Shown in pieces: positions 8,324 to 17,190 of a stretch of 64,000 nucleotides of DNA. The notes under the pieces were generated by a model, which worked only from the letters and a program-made list of their open reading frames with translations, was not told the origin of the DNA and ran no database searches. The translations under genes were made by a program, and so were the position numbers. Source of the stretch: CAVSRC01 sp963781775 (GTDB lineage Bacteria; Pseudomonadota; Alphaproteobacteria; Rhizobiales; Kaistiaceae); contig CAWAHE010000017.1 in assembly GCA_963781775.1 (NCBI GenBank), positions 84,789 to 148,788 on the forward strand, given 5' to 3'. How positions within the stretch are numbered: position 1 is the stretch's first letter; each line of letters begins with the position of its first letter.

Positions 8324-8818
8324 CTAGCGCGGTGCGATCGTCATGGCCGGGGTTGATCCCGGCTCCGCGACATCGCCAGAGCGATTGAGCGCGCCCGCGG
8401 CGCGCGCCGCACCAGGATCGAGCATCGGCGTCGGCGCCGCCTGCGCGGCCGAGATCGCCTCCGGCGTCCAGTGGTCGCCGGAGCGCTCGCCCGGTGGGAC
8501 ATGGAATGAATCGATGGCGAAGGCGACATCCATCGCGGGCGTGGCGCCGGGCACCGCCGGTGCGCCGGATCGATCCGCCGGACCGCTTGCGGCGCGCACG
8601 GCGTCGGGGTCGACGTTGAGCAGCGGCGCCGGCTTGGCCGCGGACAAGGCGTCGGGCGTCCAGTGGTCTCCGGCGCGTTCACCCGGAGGCACCTGGAACG
8701 AACCGATGGAGTCGGCGGATTGCGCCGTGGCGAGCCCGCCAAGCACGGTAGCGGCCGCGGCGGTCAGCGCGGATAGACGGAACAGACGCACAGAGTGCCT
8801 CCTGATGTTGTCGCCCAT
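8324..8818 (-). CDS. Secreted protein of two GDHWTP repeats, no catalytic domain
   Basis: 164 residues. An Ala-rich signal peptide (LSALTAAAATVLGGLATAQS) is followed by two tandem copies of about 60 residues. Copy 1 has VPPGERAGDHWTPDALSAA, then PAPLLNVDPDAVRAAS. Copy 2 has VPPGERSGDHWTPEAISAA, then APTPMLDPGAARAAG. These are the same unit that precedes the protease domain in the neighbouring gene. Nothing else is present, so the unit can stand alone. I do not recognise it as a named domain. The aromatic/acidic core (GDHWTP) and the periodic Ala/Pro tail suggest a small folded or extended binding element. The start at 8818 gives the N-terminus MGDNIRRHSVRLF; a second Met is not available. Confidence 0.8.
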   Translation of the reverse strand: MGDNIRRHSVRLFRLSALTAAAATVLGGLATAQSADSIGSFQVPPGERAGDHWTPDALSAAKPAPLLNVDPDAVRAASGPADRSGAPAVPGATPAMDVAFAIDSFHVPPGERSGDHWTPEAISAAQAAPTPMLDPGAARAAGALNRSGDVAEPGSTPAMTIAPR

Positions 8819-8993
8819 GAATGACCCTCGCCAGGGTACCAGAGGTATTGATCGAATGCGGCCCGCGCGCGGCTCAACATTGGTCTTTTGCGGCCGAATT
8901 CGCGGGATGTTGTGGGCAGTTGCGCTCTCTCCTGCGGCGGATATTTGCCTGCGTTGTTATCGTTCGAGCGCCTCGCGGACGCGCGCCGGCCGC

Positions 8994-9281
8994 TTACGGA
9001 CCGTCCTTCGGAGCGGTCGGTTTCCCGAATTCTTCCTGGCTCACCTTTGGTGTCGGCATCGGCTTGGCAGCGTTCAGCCGCTCCGGCGTCCAGTATCCGG
9101 CATCGCCGTCGGCCGGCGCCGAGGTGATCGCCTCGCCATCGGCGGCCGCAGGCTTGCCATCTGCCTCACTCTCCGGCGAAGCGTCGTTGCCGGATCGCGC
9201 CGACATCACCGCCACCACCACGGCGACCGCACCGACAGTCGCCGCGGCCCCCGCCAGGATGAAGAGTGACAGTCCGCGCAT
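8994..9281 (-). CDS. Membrane-anchored small protein with one GDHWTP-like motif
   Basis: 95 residues. Residues 5-29 form one hydrophobic helix (LFILAGAAATVGAVAVVVAVM), probably an uncleaved anchor. An acidic/Ala linker follows, and then DGDAGYWTPERLNAAKPMPTPKV, a divergent copy of the motif (GYWTP for GDHWTP, with the same Leu-Asn-Ala-Ala-Lys-Pro spacing). It is the first gene of the four-gene cluster in the direction of transcription and lies 145 bp downstream of mrcA. Short length lowers confidence, but the conserved motif on the same strand as its neighbours supports it being real. Confidence 0.7.
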   Translation of the reverse strand: MRGLSLFILAGAAATVGAVAVVVAVMSARSGNDASPESEADGKPAAADGEAITSAPADGDAGYWTPERLNAAKPMPTPKVSQEEFGKPTAPKDGP

Positions 9282-9425
9282 GGCAGCGCTCCTCGCTCCG
9301 TCAGGACCGCGCCTGCCTGTATCACCACCCGTCAGCGTCCCCGCCGATATGGCGCGAGCGCGCCGGAACGAATGCCAGGAACGGCCGCCCGCACAGGTTT
9401 CAGCGAAGCAACGCCGCGACGGCGG

Positions 9426-11897
9426 TCAGTAGAGACCGCCGGTCCCCGAGATCACCGCACGATCCGATTCAGGCGCCACCGTCAGCGGACGTCCCATCGT
9501 GTCGGTGTAGCCGATGATCGAGTAGGTGTCCGGCGGCGCAGTGCCTGGCTTGAAGGCCTCGAGGATCGTGCCCGGGTCGCCGGGATTGGCGCGCAGGCCG
9601 GTCTTCTGGTCGATGGGGATGAACGACAGGCCCGGCGGCACGCGGAACGGCACCGGCGGCTTGTCAGCGAGCGCCATCTGCATGAACTCGGTGAAGATCG
9701 GCGCGGCGAGCGCGCCGCCCGTCTGCCCACGACCGAGCGAGCGCGGCTTGTCGAAGCCGACATAGACAGCGGCGACGAGATCCGGCGAGAAGCCCACGAA
9801 CCACGCGTCGTGATAGTCGCTGGTGGTGCCGGTCTTGCCGCCGACCGGCTTGCCGATCGCCTTGGCGGCGGTGCCGGTGCCGCGCTCAACGACGCCCTGC
9901 AACATCGACGTCATCTGGTACGCGGTCAGAGGATCGAGCACTTGCTCACGATTGTCGACGATCACCGGCTCATCCTGGTTGTGCCAGGAGTCCGCGTCGC
10001 AGCCCTCGCACACGCGGTCCTCGTGCTTGAAGATCGTCTGGCCATAGCGATTCTGGATGCGGTCGATCAGTGTCGGCCGCACCTCGCGTCCGCCGTTATC
10101 GAACACGGCGTAGCCGGCGGCCATCTTCAGCACGGTCGTCTCGCCGGCGCCGAGCGCCATGGAAAGCACCGGCAGCATGTTGTCGTAGATGCCGAACCGG
10201 CGAGCATATTCGGCGACCAGCGGCATGCCCATGTCCTGTGCCAGACGCACGGTCATGACGTTGCGCGAGTGCTCGATGCCGGTGCGCAGGGTCGACGGCC
10301 CGAGGAAATCGCCCTCGTAGTTCTCCGGCTCCCACACGCCCTGCCCGCCGCCCTGATCGATCGAGATCGGCGCGTCCATGACCACCGACGACGGCGTGTA
10401 GCCGTTGTCGAGCGCCGCCGAATAGACGAACGGCTTGAACGCCGAACCCGGCTGCCGTTCCGCCTGGGTGGCGCGGTTGAACTGGCTGTCGGCGAACGAG
10501 AACCCGCCGACCATGGCCAGCACGCGGCCCGTGTGCGGGTCCATCACCACGATGGCGCCTTCGACTTCCGGCACCTGGCGCAACTGGTATTCGCCCGGCC
10601 CGCCATCTGCCTTTTCGACATACACGATGTCGCCGGGCGACAGCACATCGTCGGAGCCCTTGATCGCCTTGCCCTTGCGATCGCCGGTCGCCCACTTCGC
10701 CCATTTCATCTGAGCAAACGGAATGGTCCCGGTCTCGCGATCGGGCGACACCTTGTTGGTGCCCGGCTCATGGCCCGGCTGCAATCCGATTGTCGCTTCC
10801 TGCGGCGTGACCGAAAGCACGACGGCAAGTCGCCACTCGACCACATCGGAGAGCGCCGTGACGCTCGCCACCTGCGGGCCCCAGTCCTGGGCCAGGTTTT
10901 CGACGCGGCTCACCGGACCGCGCCAACCGCGCGCTTCGTCGTACTTGACCAAGCCATCGACCAGAGCCTGGCGGGCCATCACCTGAACCTGCGGATTGAG
11001 AGAGGTGCGCACCGACAAACCACCCTCGTAGAGGGCCTGCTCGCCATACATGTCGACCAGCTGCCGGCGGACCTCCTCGACATAATAGTCGGCGGCGAAC
11101 ATCGACGGCGTTGCGTCGCGCCCGGTGACACCAAGCGGCTGCTTCTTGGCTTCCTCGCCCTCCGCCGCCGTCGCGTAGCCGTTCTCGACCATGCGGTCGA
11201 TCACCCAGTTGCGCCGCTCGAGCGCGCGCTCGGGGTAGCGGAACGGGTTGTAGTTGTTCGGTCCCTTCGGCAACGCGGCCAGATAGGCGGTCTCGGCCAG
11301 CGTCAGTTCATGCACCGACTTGTCGAAATAGGTCAGCGCCGCCGACGCCACGCCATAGGAACCGAGGCCGAGGAAAATCTCGTTCAAATAAAGCTCGAGA
11401 ATCTTGTCCTTGGAATAGGCCTGCTCGATCCTCAGGGACAACATCGCTTCCTTGATCTTGCGGGCGATGGTCTGGTCGTTGGAGAGGAGGAAGTTCTTCG
11501 CCACCTGCTGCGTGATGGTCGAGGCGCCGACCAGGCGGTCGCCCCCGCCGCCGGCCTTGTTGCGGATGTTGGTAACTACGGCGCGCAGGATGCCGTAGTA
11601 GTCGAGGCCGGAATGCTCGTAGAAATTCTTGTCCTCGGCCGAAATGAACGCGGCCTTGACGCGGTCGGGGATCGCCTGAATGGGCAGGTAGAGGCGCCGC
11701 TCGTGGGCATACTCGGCGACCAGCTGGCCATCGGCGGCATGAACGCGGGTCATCACCGGCGGCTCGTATTTGGCGAGCACGTCGTAATTCGGCAGATCGG
11801 CCGTGAGGCCGGAAATGTACCAGGCAGCGACAGCAGCAGCGGCAAGAAACAGCACGGCACCGATCCCGAATAGGTAGCCGATGAATCGGAGTATCAT
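9426..11897 (-). CDS. mrcA: Penicillin-binding protein 1A (bifunctional peptidoglycan synthase)
   Basis: 823 residues from the ATG at 11897 (MILRFIGYLF); the open frame continues upstream to 12026, but that part is not PBP-like. One N-terminal TM helix (about 5-28) is followed by the GT51 transglycosylase domain, with catalytic Glu88 in AEDKNFYEH, GASTITQQVAKN and KDKILELYLNEIFLG. The transpeptidase domain has the Ser-x-x-Lys box in QPGSAFKPF, SRN in HSRNVM and KTGTTSDY. It polymerises and cross-links peptidoglycan at the inner membrane. A lost neighbourhood is visible: amidase, mrcA and prfB are usually adjacent in related bacteria, and extra genes now lie on both sides of mrcA here. Confidence 0.97.
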   Translation of the reverse strand: MILRFIGYLFGIGAVLFLAAAAVAAWYISGLTADLPNYDVLAKYEPPVMTRVHAADGQLVAEYAHERRLYLPIQAIPDRVKAAFISAEDKNFYEHSGLDYYGILRAVVTNIRNKAGGGGDRLVGASTITQQVAKNFLLSNDQTIARKIKEAMLSLRIEQAYSKDKILELYLNEIFLGLGSYGVASAALTYFDKSVHELTLAETAYLAALPKGPNNYNPFRYPERALERRNWVIDRMVENGYATAAEGEEAKKQPLGVTGRDATPSMFAADYYVEEVRRQLVDMYGEQALYEGGLSVRTSLNPQVQVMARQALVDGLVKYDEARGWRGPVSRVENLAQDWGPQVASVTALSDVVEWRLAVVLSVTPQEATIGLQPGHEPGTNKVSPDRETGTIPFAQMKWAKWATGDRKGKAIKGSDDVLSPGDIVYVEKADGGPGEYQLRQVPEVEGAIVVMDPHTGRVLAMVGGFSFADSQFNRATQAERQPGSAFKPFVYSAALDNGYTPSSVVMDAPISIDQGGGQGVWEPENYEGDFLGPSTLRTGIEHSRNVMTVRLAQDMGMPLVAEYARRFGIYDNMLPVLSMALGAGETTVLKMAAGYAVFDNGGREVRPTLIDRIQNRYGQTIFKHEDRVCEGCDADSWHNQDEPVIVDNREQVLDPLTAYQMTSMLQGVVERGTGTAAKAIGKPVGGKTGTTSDYHDAWFVGFSPDLVAAVYVGFDKPRSLGRGQTGGALAAPIFTEFMQMALADKPPVPFRVPPGLSFIPIDQKTGLRANPGDPGTILEAFKPGTAPPDTYSIIGYTDTMGRPLTVAPESDRAVISGTGGLY

Positions 11898-12159
11898 AAC
11901 GTTTCCATCGTTCCGCCGCTCGCGCGCAACCAATTCGGCCGCGAAGCCGCGAGAAGCCTCACTTTTACAAGACAAGTCAAGGCCGAAACCCAGCCGTCGG
12001 CGATCCGATTCGTCATCACACTCCACCCGCCGACCCGGCGGTGCTTGTCGGCATCCTTTGTGGAGAATATAGGGCGCGGCGGCCGGTTCGGGGCTGGCGT
12101 CCCGCCGGTCGTATCATTTCGGCAACACTGTGCTGCCTGCTTCGGCGCCGCCCGCCGTC

Positions 12160-13485
12160 TCAATATTGCTTGGTGAGATAGAAGCCGATCGCCTGGGAAT
12201 TGTAGGTGTACAGCGGCACGTTCGAATCGTTCAGCGTCAGCGAGTATTGGACCTTGGGCGCGAAGCCGTGCCACGACCAGTTGCGGAAAGTCACCGCGGC
12301 GGTGAGATCGAATTCACGGTCCTCGCGCGGCGTGCCCATCAGCGGGAAGTTGGATGCGTAGTGACGCCACTCGTATGAAAGCTGCGCGCTGGTCAACAGG
12401 CCGCCCGGCAGTTCCTTGTAGAACTCGATCGAGGGGCGGTAGCGGTCGTAGCCATTGAAGCTGACATCCGCGTTAACGTGCGAATAGTACATCCCGAGGC
12501 CGAACGACGACGACGGGTTCAGCGTCTTCAGATAACGCAGGCCGAGATCGGTTTCGTCGCCGTTGTAGGCATAGACCGTGTCGTAGGTCACCTGCTTCCA
12601 CCCGGCCGTACCGATGAGCGTGCCCCACGGTCCGAAGTTGCGGCGCAGCGAAACCTGCGGGCCGATGTCCCAGTTGTAGCCTTCCCAGCCCATCGTCTTG
12701 CGATCGGCGGTGACGCCGAGGCCGAGCCGCCAATCGCGTGCCGTGTAGGCGAGTTCGCCAAAAGCCGAGCCGTTCAGACTGTCGAACGAATTGTCGAGGT
12801 AGAACGTGCCGTCCGTGCGTGCGCCCAGCGTGAAGTCCCAGCGCGGCGCGAGATCGAAGCGGTAGGTGCCGGCGACGCCCGAGGCCAGACCGATGCCGCT
12901 CTCGCCCTTGTGGCTGGCGGCGTTGAACGGCACGCCGCCGATGATGACCGTGTCGCCGCTGATGCCGTTGTTAATGTTGGTGCTGGGCGCGATGGCGACA
13001 TAAGCGTCCAGCGTCCACGGCCGCTTCTGCCGAATGGCGGTCAGGTAGTTGTCGTAGAAGGAGCGCTGCGTCGGCGTCGTGCTGGAATCGGCGAGGAGTT
13101 GGAAATTGAACTTGGCGCCTTCGGTGTCGCCCATGCGGAACAGTGTATCGGCAAGTTCGCCGCGCACCCGGGTCAGGTTCGGATAGGCCGAGAGGATGGC
13201 GCGCATCGCCTTCGCCGCCTCGGCATACTTGCCCTGCACCTTGAGGATGAGCGCGTTGGTGAAGGCGAGGTTGAGCGCGTTGACCTGGGGATTCTTCGAC
13301 GCATGCGCCGCCAGGTCGCGCGCCTGGTCGTATTGCCCGCTCTCGATCAGCGCCTTGAGGCGCACGAACGTGTCGGCGGCGCGGGCCGGCGACAGGGCCA
13401 GCATCGCAATCGCAACCGAGAAGAGTAGCGCGCGCAACAGACCGGCTGGTCCCGACGTCCGGTGATGGGCGTTCCGGCCGGTCAT
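12160..13485 (-). CDS. Slam-like surface lipoprotein assembly modifier (TPR + outer-membrane barrel)
   Basis: 441 residues. A signal peptide ends near SPARAAD (about 37). Residues about 40-150 are TPR-like helices (GQYDQARDLAAHASKNPQ, GKYAEAAKAMRAIL). Residues about 160-441 are alternating amphipathic strands ending with an aromatic residue (FYLTKQY), as in a beta-barrel. This two-part layout, with RFDLAPRWDFTLGARTDG-type strands and YSHVNADVSFNGYDRYRPS, is that of the DUF560/Slam C-terminal family. Slam proteins deliver certain lipoproteins to the cell surface. The gene directly upstream on the same strand encodes a lipoprotein with the C-terminal signature of Slam clients, so the two probably form a substrate/translocator pair. 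Confidence 0.85.
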   Translation of the reverse strand: MTGRNAHHRTSGPAGLLRALLFSVAIAMLALSPARAADTFVRLKALIESGQYDQARDLAAHASKNPQVNALNLAFTNALILKVQGKYAEAAKAMRAILSAYPNLTRVRGELADTLFRMGDTEGAKFNFQLLADSSTTPTQRSFYDNYLTAIRQKRPWTLDAYVAIAPSTNINNGISGDTVIIGGVPFNAASHKGESGIGLASGVAGTYRFDLAPRWDFTLGARTDGTFYLDNSFDSLNGSAFGELAYTARDWRLGLGVTADRKTMGWEGYNWDIGPQVSLRRNFGPWGTLIGTAGWKQVTYDTVYAYNGDETDLGLRYLKTLNPSSSFGLGMYYSHVNADVSFNGYDRYRPSIEFYKELPGGLLTSAQLSYEWRHYASNFPLMGTPREDREFDLTAAVTFRNWSWHGFAPKVQYSLTLNDSNVPLYTYNSQAIGFYLTKQY

Positions 13486-13775
13486 GTCAGAGCCTGGGAA
13501 TGTTGGATTCTGCCGCGCCGGCTGGCGATGCTGGGACTCGAACGACGCATCTCATTCTCCGGCCTCGAAGTCGGCTGGCCTCGGTCTGGCCATCGTCCGC
13601 GCGTCCCGCTGCACTCACACCCGGATCCGAGGCAAGGCGACTCCTGCCCCCGGTGGTTGAGCCTTGCCCGCCGCAATCGGCACGATGCGATCTGTCTGGA
13701 AGAGTGGCAGGAGGCCCGTGGGCCTCCTGCTGATTCCGTTGCTGAGCAGAGCCACCAATTCAGCGTGCGGGAGTC
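13486..13775. other. Gap between lipoprotein and Slam-like gene
   Basis: 290 bp with no convincing ORF. It contains only the hairpin at 13707-13730, which may separate the lipoprotein transcript from the lower-expressed translocator gene. Confidence 0.5.
13707..13730 (-). terminator. Perfect 11-bp hairpin after the surface lipoprotein gene
   Basis: GCAGGAGGCCC at 13707-13717 pairs exactly with GGGCCTCCTGC at 13720-13730 around a two-base loop. It lies 46 bp downstream of the lipoprotein stop on the minus strand and before the Slam-like gene. The following minus-strand bases (CACTCTT) hold only a short T-run, so it may be an attenuator that lets some transcription pass. Confidence 0.6.
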
Positions 13776-14711
13776 CTAGTGAAGGTCACTTGTCCCACCG
13801 AAGGCGCCGGTGATCTTCACGCTGCTCGGATCGGCATCTGCCCCGATTGCACCGGCGTGGTCCTGAACATCGAAGGCGCCAGCGGTCTCTACGCCGTTGG
13901 GACCGAAGAAGCCTCCGACAACTTGACCAAACGCACTGCTGTCGTTGAGGGTCAGGGACTGGCCCGCCACTCCGCTTGCGGCCGAGTAGGTGGCGTGGTT
14001 CGTGCTCATGTCGCCGGTGAAGGCGATGGTGTTGGTGTTGTCGCTGACGGAGCCGGTCAAACCGATCTCGCCCATGACCCTGCCGGTACCGAAGTTAGCG
14101 TACAGCGTGGATGCGCCGGCGGCGTGTTCGCTGCCAATCTCAGAGCCGACAGCCGCGGCGGCTGTACCCTGATATTCAACGTCGTCGTCGATCGTCGGCA
14201 GATTTGTCGGCTTGATGCCCGCAAAGAATCCGGCCGTGTTGAAGGCCGCGCTGTCGCCGCGATCAGGATCGTTGGCGCCCACCACCGCAGCGTAGCTATA
14301 CATGCCGGCCCCAGCGTAAAGGATGCTGTTGTCTGTATCGCCGACTGGCGGCGGCTCCGTAGGATCGAACCGGTAGAATGCCGCGTATGGTGTCAAGACC
14401 GGCGAGGCACCGTTCACGTCGCTGTACATGTAGTCCGTCGGGCCTTGCGCCTGACCGCCATTCTTGACGTTTACCGTCAGCGTTGCCGTCTCGAGATTGT
14501 CGGGAGTGAGGTCTTCGTCGGTGGTGATGCTGGCAGTCGTCCTCTTGTCCGTTGCCGCGTCCGAAGCAGTCGCAACCTGGTAGGCGTCGTCAACGTTGGC
14601 AACGCCGCTGCTCAGCAAAGCATTTGCGAACGCCGTCTTTTCGTTCGTCGTGCAGCCGCCCACCGCGAGCGCGCAGGCCCCGACTGCCAGTAATCCGTAG
14701 ATCGTTTTCAC
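13776..14711 (-). CDS. Surface-exposed lipoprotein, TbpB-like barrel, candidate Slam substrate
   Basis: 311 residues from the GTG at 14711, chosen because AGGAGAGG lies 6-7 bases upstream and the resulting N-terminus is a lipoprotein signal (VKTIYGLLAVGACALAVGGC, lipidated Cys20). Most of the mature protein is Gly/Thr/Ser/Asp-rich. The last about 110 residues alternate like beta-strands: ANFGTGRVMGEIGLTGSV, NTIAFTGDMS, GQVVGGFFGPNGVETAGAFDV and a terminal KITGAFGGTSDLH. The GxFFGPxAxExGGxF pattern is the hallmark of the C-lobe barrel of transferrin-binding protein B-like lipoproteins. It lies directly upstream of the Slam-like gene. The ligand (metal, haem or host or plant protein) is unknown. 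Confidence 0.85.
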   Translation of the reverse strand: MKTIYGLLAVGACALAVGGCTTNEKTAFANALLSSGVANVDDAYQVATASDAATDKRTTASITTDEDLTPDNLETATLTVNVKNGGQAQGPTDYMYSDVNGASPVLTPYAAFYRFDPTEPPPVGDTDNSILYAGAGMYSYAAVVGANDPDRGDSAAFNTAGFFAGIKPTNLPTIDDDVEYQGTAAAAVGSEIGSEHAAGASTLYANFGTGRVMGEIGLTGSVSDNTNTIAFTGDMSTNHATYSAASGVAGQSLTLNDSSAFGQVVGGFFGPNGVETAGAFDVQDHAGAIGADADPSSVKITGAFGGTSDLH

Positions 14712-15281
14712 TTGCCTCTCCTGTTTCAAGTCAGCCAGCCCAAGGGCGGTCACTGCGAAGAACGTCCAGCACCTGCCGTCCGCCGCATGGCGGGCAGCCT
14801 TTCGAGCCCAGGGCAATTGGATGACACCCCCGGCCCCCCACTACAGCCTTCAGTTGCGTCTCGGCTGTTAACGCAATCTTAGAGGGTTCATCTCGGCAAA
14901 AGCAACCACGCATTGTATTCCTGCCGGCACACGCGCGGCACCGCGCGCAACCGCGCCGAAGGGATGCGAGGACGCACGGTTTGCGGTTTTGCCGCGCACC
15001 TGGAGCGGATGCGCGCCGCCAAAATTTCCAAGGAAATCAATCAATTGGGAGAATCGGCGCGACGGGCCCGCTGCGGACCCTGCCCCGTTGTCCGCCCATC
15101 GCGGTTCCACTGACGCGGTTGCCGCTTATGTCCGATTTATGCGTTTCAACCGGGAGTGGTGCAAAACAGACACACGATCTCCGGCAGCGTCGGAGACTCA
15201 GTCGCGATGACTGCGGGCTGCGCGTCCCAGGCAGGCCCTGTCGCCGCGCCAGAACTCAGGGGCGCTCAGTGAGCCGCGCCC
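14712..15281. other. Intergenic region upstream of surface lipoprotein
   Basis: 570 bp between the lipoprotein start and the amidase stop. Both flanking genes are on the minus strand, so the lipoprotein promoter must lie here. I see no Fur-type box, repeat or RNA gene. Only short, unconvincing ORFs occur. Confidence 0.5.
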
Positions 15282-16535
15282 TCAGTTCCCGCCGCGGCCG
15301 GCGATGCGCGTGCGAAAATAGTCGTCGATGGCCGAGACGATCGACGCCGCGGTCTTCTCCTGCCACGCGTCGGTGGTCATCAGCTTGGCGTCGGCGGCGT
15401 TGGTCAGGTAGCCGAGTTCGATCAGCGCCGAGGGCACGTCCGGCGCCTCCAGCACCTTGAAGCTCGCTTCCTGGTGCGGGACCTTGAACATCCGCGTCGA
15501 CTTGCCGAGCTCCTTGACCAGGTTGCGCGCGAACACCACGCCGAAATTGCGCGTCTCGCGCCGCGTCAGGTCGATCAGGATGTCCTTGACGTCGCTGGAG
15601 TCGGCGGCATCGACGTCGACGCCGGCCAGCGCGTCGGACTGGTTCTCGGTGTCGGCGAGCGTCGCCGCCATCTTGTCCGATGCCTCGTCGGACACCGTAT
15701 AGACGATCGCGCCGCGCACGGATTGGCCGGGAAACGAGTTGGCGTGAACGGAGACGAACAGGTCGGCGTTGTTCTTGCGCGCGATCGCCACGCGATCGCC
15801 GAGGGTAATGTAGGAATCGTCCTCGCGCGTGTAGATCACGTGGTAGCGGCCGGCCGCCTCCAATTGTGCCCCGAGCACCTTGCCGAAGGAGAGCGTGACG
15901 TCCTTCTCCACCACGCCGCCGCCGCCATGCGCGCCCGCGTCGATGCCGCCGTGCCCGGGATCGATCACGATCACCGGACGGTCCCCATGATCGCCGGGCG
16001 TGAATGTCTGGCTGGCGGTTTCGTTGGCGGCCGCCTGCTGCTCCTTGTAGACTTTGGTCGCCGCGAGGAACTTGGCGCGGTCAGTCGGTACGGCGTCGAT
16101 CACCAGCCGCGCCGGCTGGCCGTCGGCGGGCTCGACCACAAATGTCTTGTCGATCAGCACCGGACCGGACAGGTCGATGACGATCCGCGATTTGCCGGGC
16201 GAAATCAGGCCGTAGCGGAAGGCCGAGATAAGCCCGCGGCCGCTGCTGCCGGCAAGCTCCGGCAAGGCAAACCGTACCTCGGGCAGGTCGACGATGATGC
16301 GGTCTGGATCGGCGAGCGTGAAGACCGTCGCGTCGATCTTGCGCGACATGTCGGCAACGAAGCGCACCCGCTGGTCGTCGCCGACGATGCGGGCGCCGAG
16401 CATGACCGGCCCGGCCGCCACCTCGGGAATCGGCGTCGCGTCCTCGGCGTGCGCCGGCGCCGGCACCGCGCCGACGACGAACATCATCAGGCAGGCCGCC
16501 AAAAGCGCGCAGCGCTGGACGGTTCGATCGGTCAT
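15282..16535 (-). CDS. amiC: N-acetylmuramoyl-L-alanine amidase (AMIN + Amidase_3)
   Basis: 417 residues from the ATG at 16535, which gives a clean signal peptide (cleavage near APAHA-ED). The AMIN domain, about 45-150 (ARIVGDDQRVRFVADMS...DRIIVDLPEV), targets septal peptidoglycan. The zinc amidase domain, about 190-410, has the ligands in VIDPGHGG, EKDVTLSF and SVHANSFPG, and the catalytic Glu in SALIELGYL. It cleaves the amide between MurNAc and the stem peptide during cell separation. It is the promoter-proximal gene of the minus-strand run reaching to prfB, divergent from rne. Confidence 0.95.
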   Translation of the reverse strand: MTDRTVQRCALLAACLMMFVVGAVPAPAHAEDATPIPEVAAGPVMLGARIVGDDQRVRFVADMSRKIDATVFTLADPDRIIVDLPEVRFALPELAGSSGRGLISAFRYGLISPGKSRIVIDLSGPVLIDKTFVVEPADGQPARLVIDAVPTDRAKFLAATKVYKEQQAAANETASQTFTPGDHGDRPVIVIDPGHGGIDAGAHGGGGVVEKDVTLSFGKVLGAQLEAAGRYHVIYTREDDSYITLGDRVAIARKNNADLFVSVHANSFPGQSVRGAIVYTVSDEASDKMAATLADTENQSDALAGVDVDAADSSDVKDILIDLTRRETRNFGVVFARNLVKELGKSTRMFKVPHQEASFKVLEAPDVPSALIELGYLTNAADAKLMTTDAWQEKTAASIVSAIDDYFRTRIAGRGGN

Positions 16536-17190
16536 TGGCCTCGCATCCGGGCGCCGGCTCCTCACCTCAGGCACCCCGTTTCCGTTCAGATTAATAGAGG
16601 ATGGGAGCCTAATGGTTAACCGCTTCATGGGACAAAAAGGCCGTCCGCGTCATTTCGGCCTGCTATTCCATGTCCTTGCCAAGACTCGCTGACGCACCTA
16701 CAACCCTTCTACGGAATTCATTCTCCGTCCGCGACGCCCTGATTGGCGGTTGCGGGGCCAAACCGGCGGAAGTCTTGATGTCCTTGCCGGGCTGGTTCGC
16801 GGCCGATGCCACACGAGGGGCACAGGCGGGGAATGTACCGGACGAGGGCCGGGACCGCGCGCTTCCCAAGACAGCGTGTTTCCTGCGCCTGATATCCGCG
16901 ATCCGGACAGCCCGTCCCCCGCGCGACTGTGTCGCCGTCAGGCCGGATGTCCTTGTATTCGTTCCGCATGTTGACGATGTAAAACAGGTAACCGCGCACC
17001 CCATGTTCCTCGCAATGCCAAACCCAATGTCGACGCCCGTTCCGGCACCTGCCGGCGGAGCTGCGTCGCGGGCTGTCGAGGATGGGCGCGCCCCGATCAA
17101 ATCAGCAAAAGCCGGTCCCTCTCCTGTTGCCGTGGCATGGGCGCTTCGCGCCCGCCGGCCGGGTGGACGCGACCGCGGAGAGTCCAGTCC
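16536..17190. other. Divergent intergenic region / rne leader
   Basis: 655 bp between the amidase start and the rne start. It must contain both promoters and, by analogy with other RNase E genes, a long rne 5' leader that RNase E itself cleaves for feedback control. No ORF in it is convincing. The GGAGAG just before the rne ATG is the only clear signal I can name. Confidence 0.5.

Larger units (their letters stand above)
6851..9100 (-). repeat. Dispersed GDHWTP-coding repeat unit (five copies)
   Basis: A related stretch of about 33 bases (plus strand begins GGCGTCCARTGGTC and ends near CCCGG) occurs at about 6851, 7960, 8463 and 8655, and a weaker copy at about 9085 starts GGCGTCCAGTATCC. 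All encode the GDHWTP/GYWTP motif in the four genes listed above. Similarity extends through the following Ala/Pro codons at the protein level. This indicates expansion by duplication within the cluster. Confidence 0.8.

Noticed and set aside
9372..11873. 833-codon plus-strand ORF antisense to mrcA
   Set aside because: Antisense shadow of mrcA with no motif; mrcA itself has all its family motifs.
13520..13550. tRNA T-arm-like string (CGTTCGAGTCCC on the minus strand)
   Set aside because: No matching acceptor, D-arm or anticodon stem surrounds it; the cloverleaf cannot be drawn.
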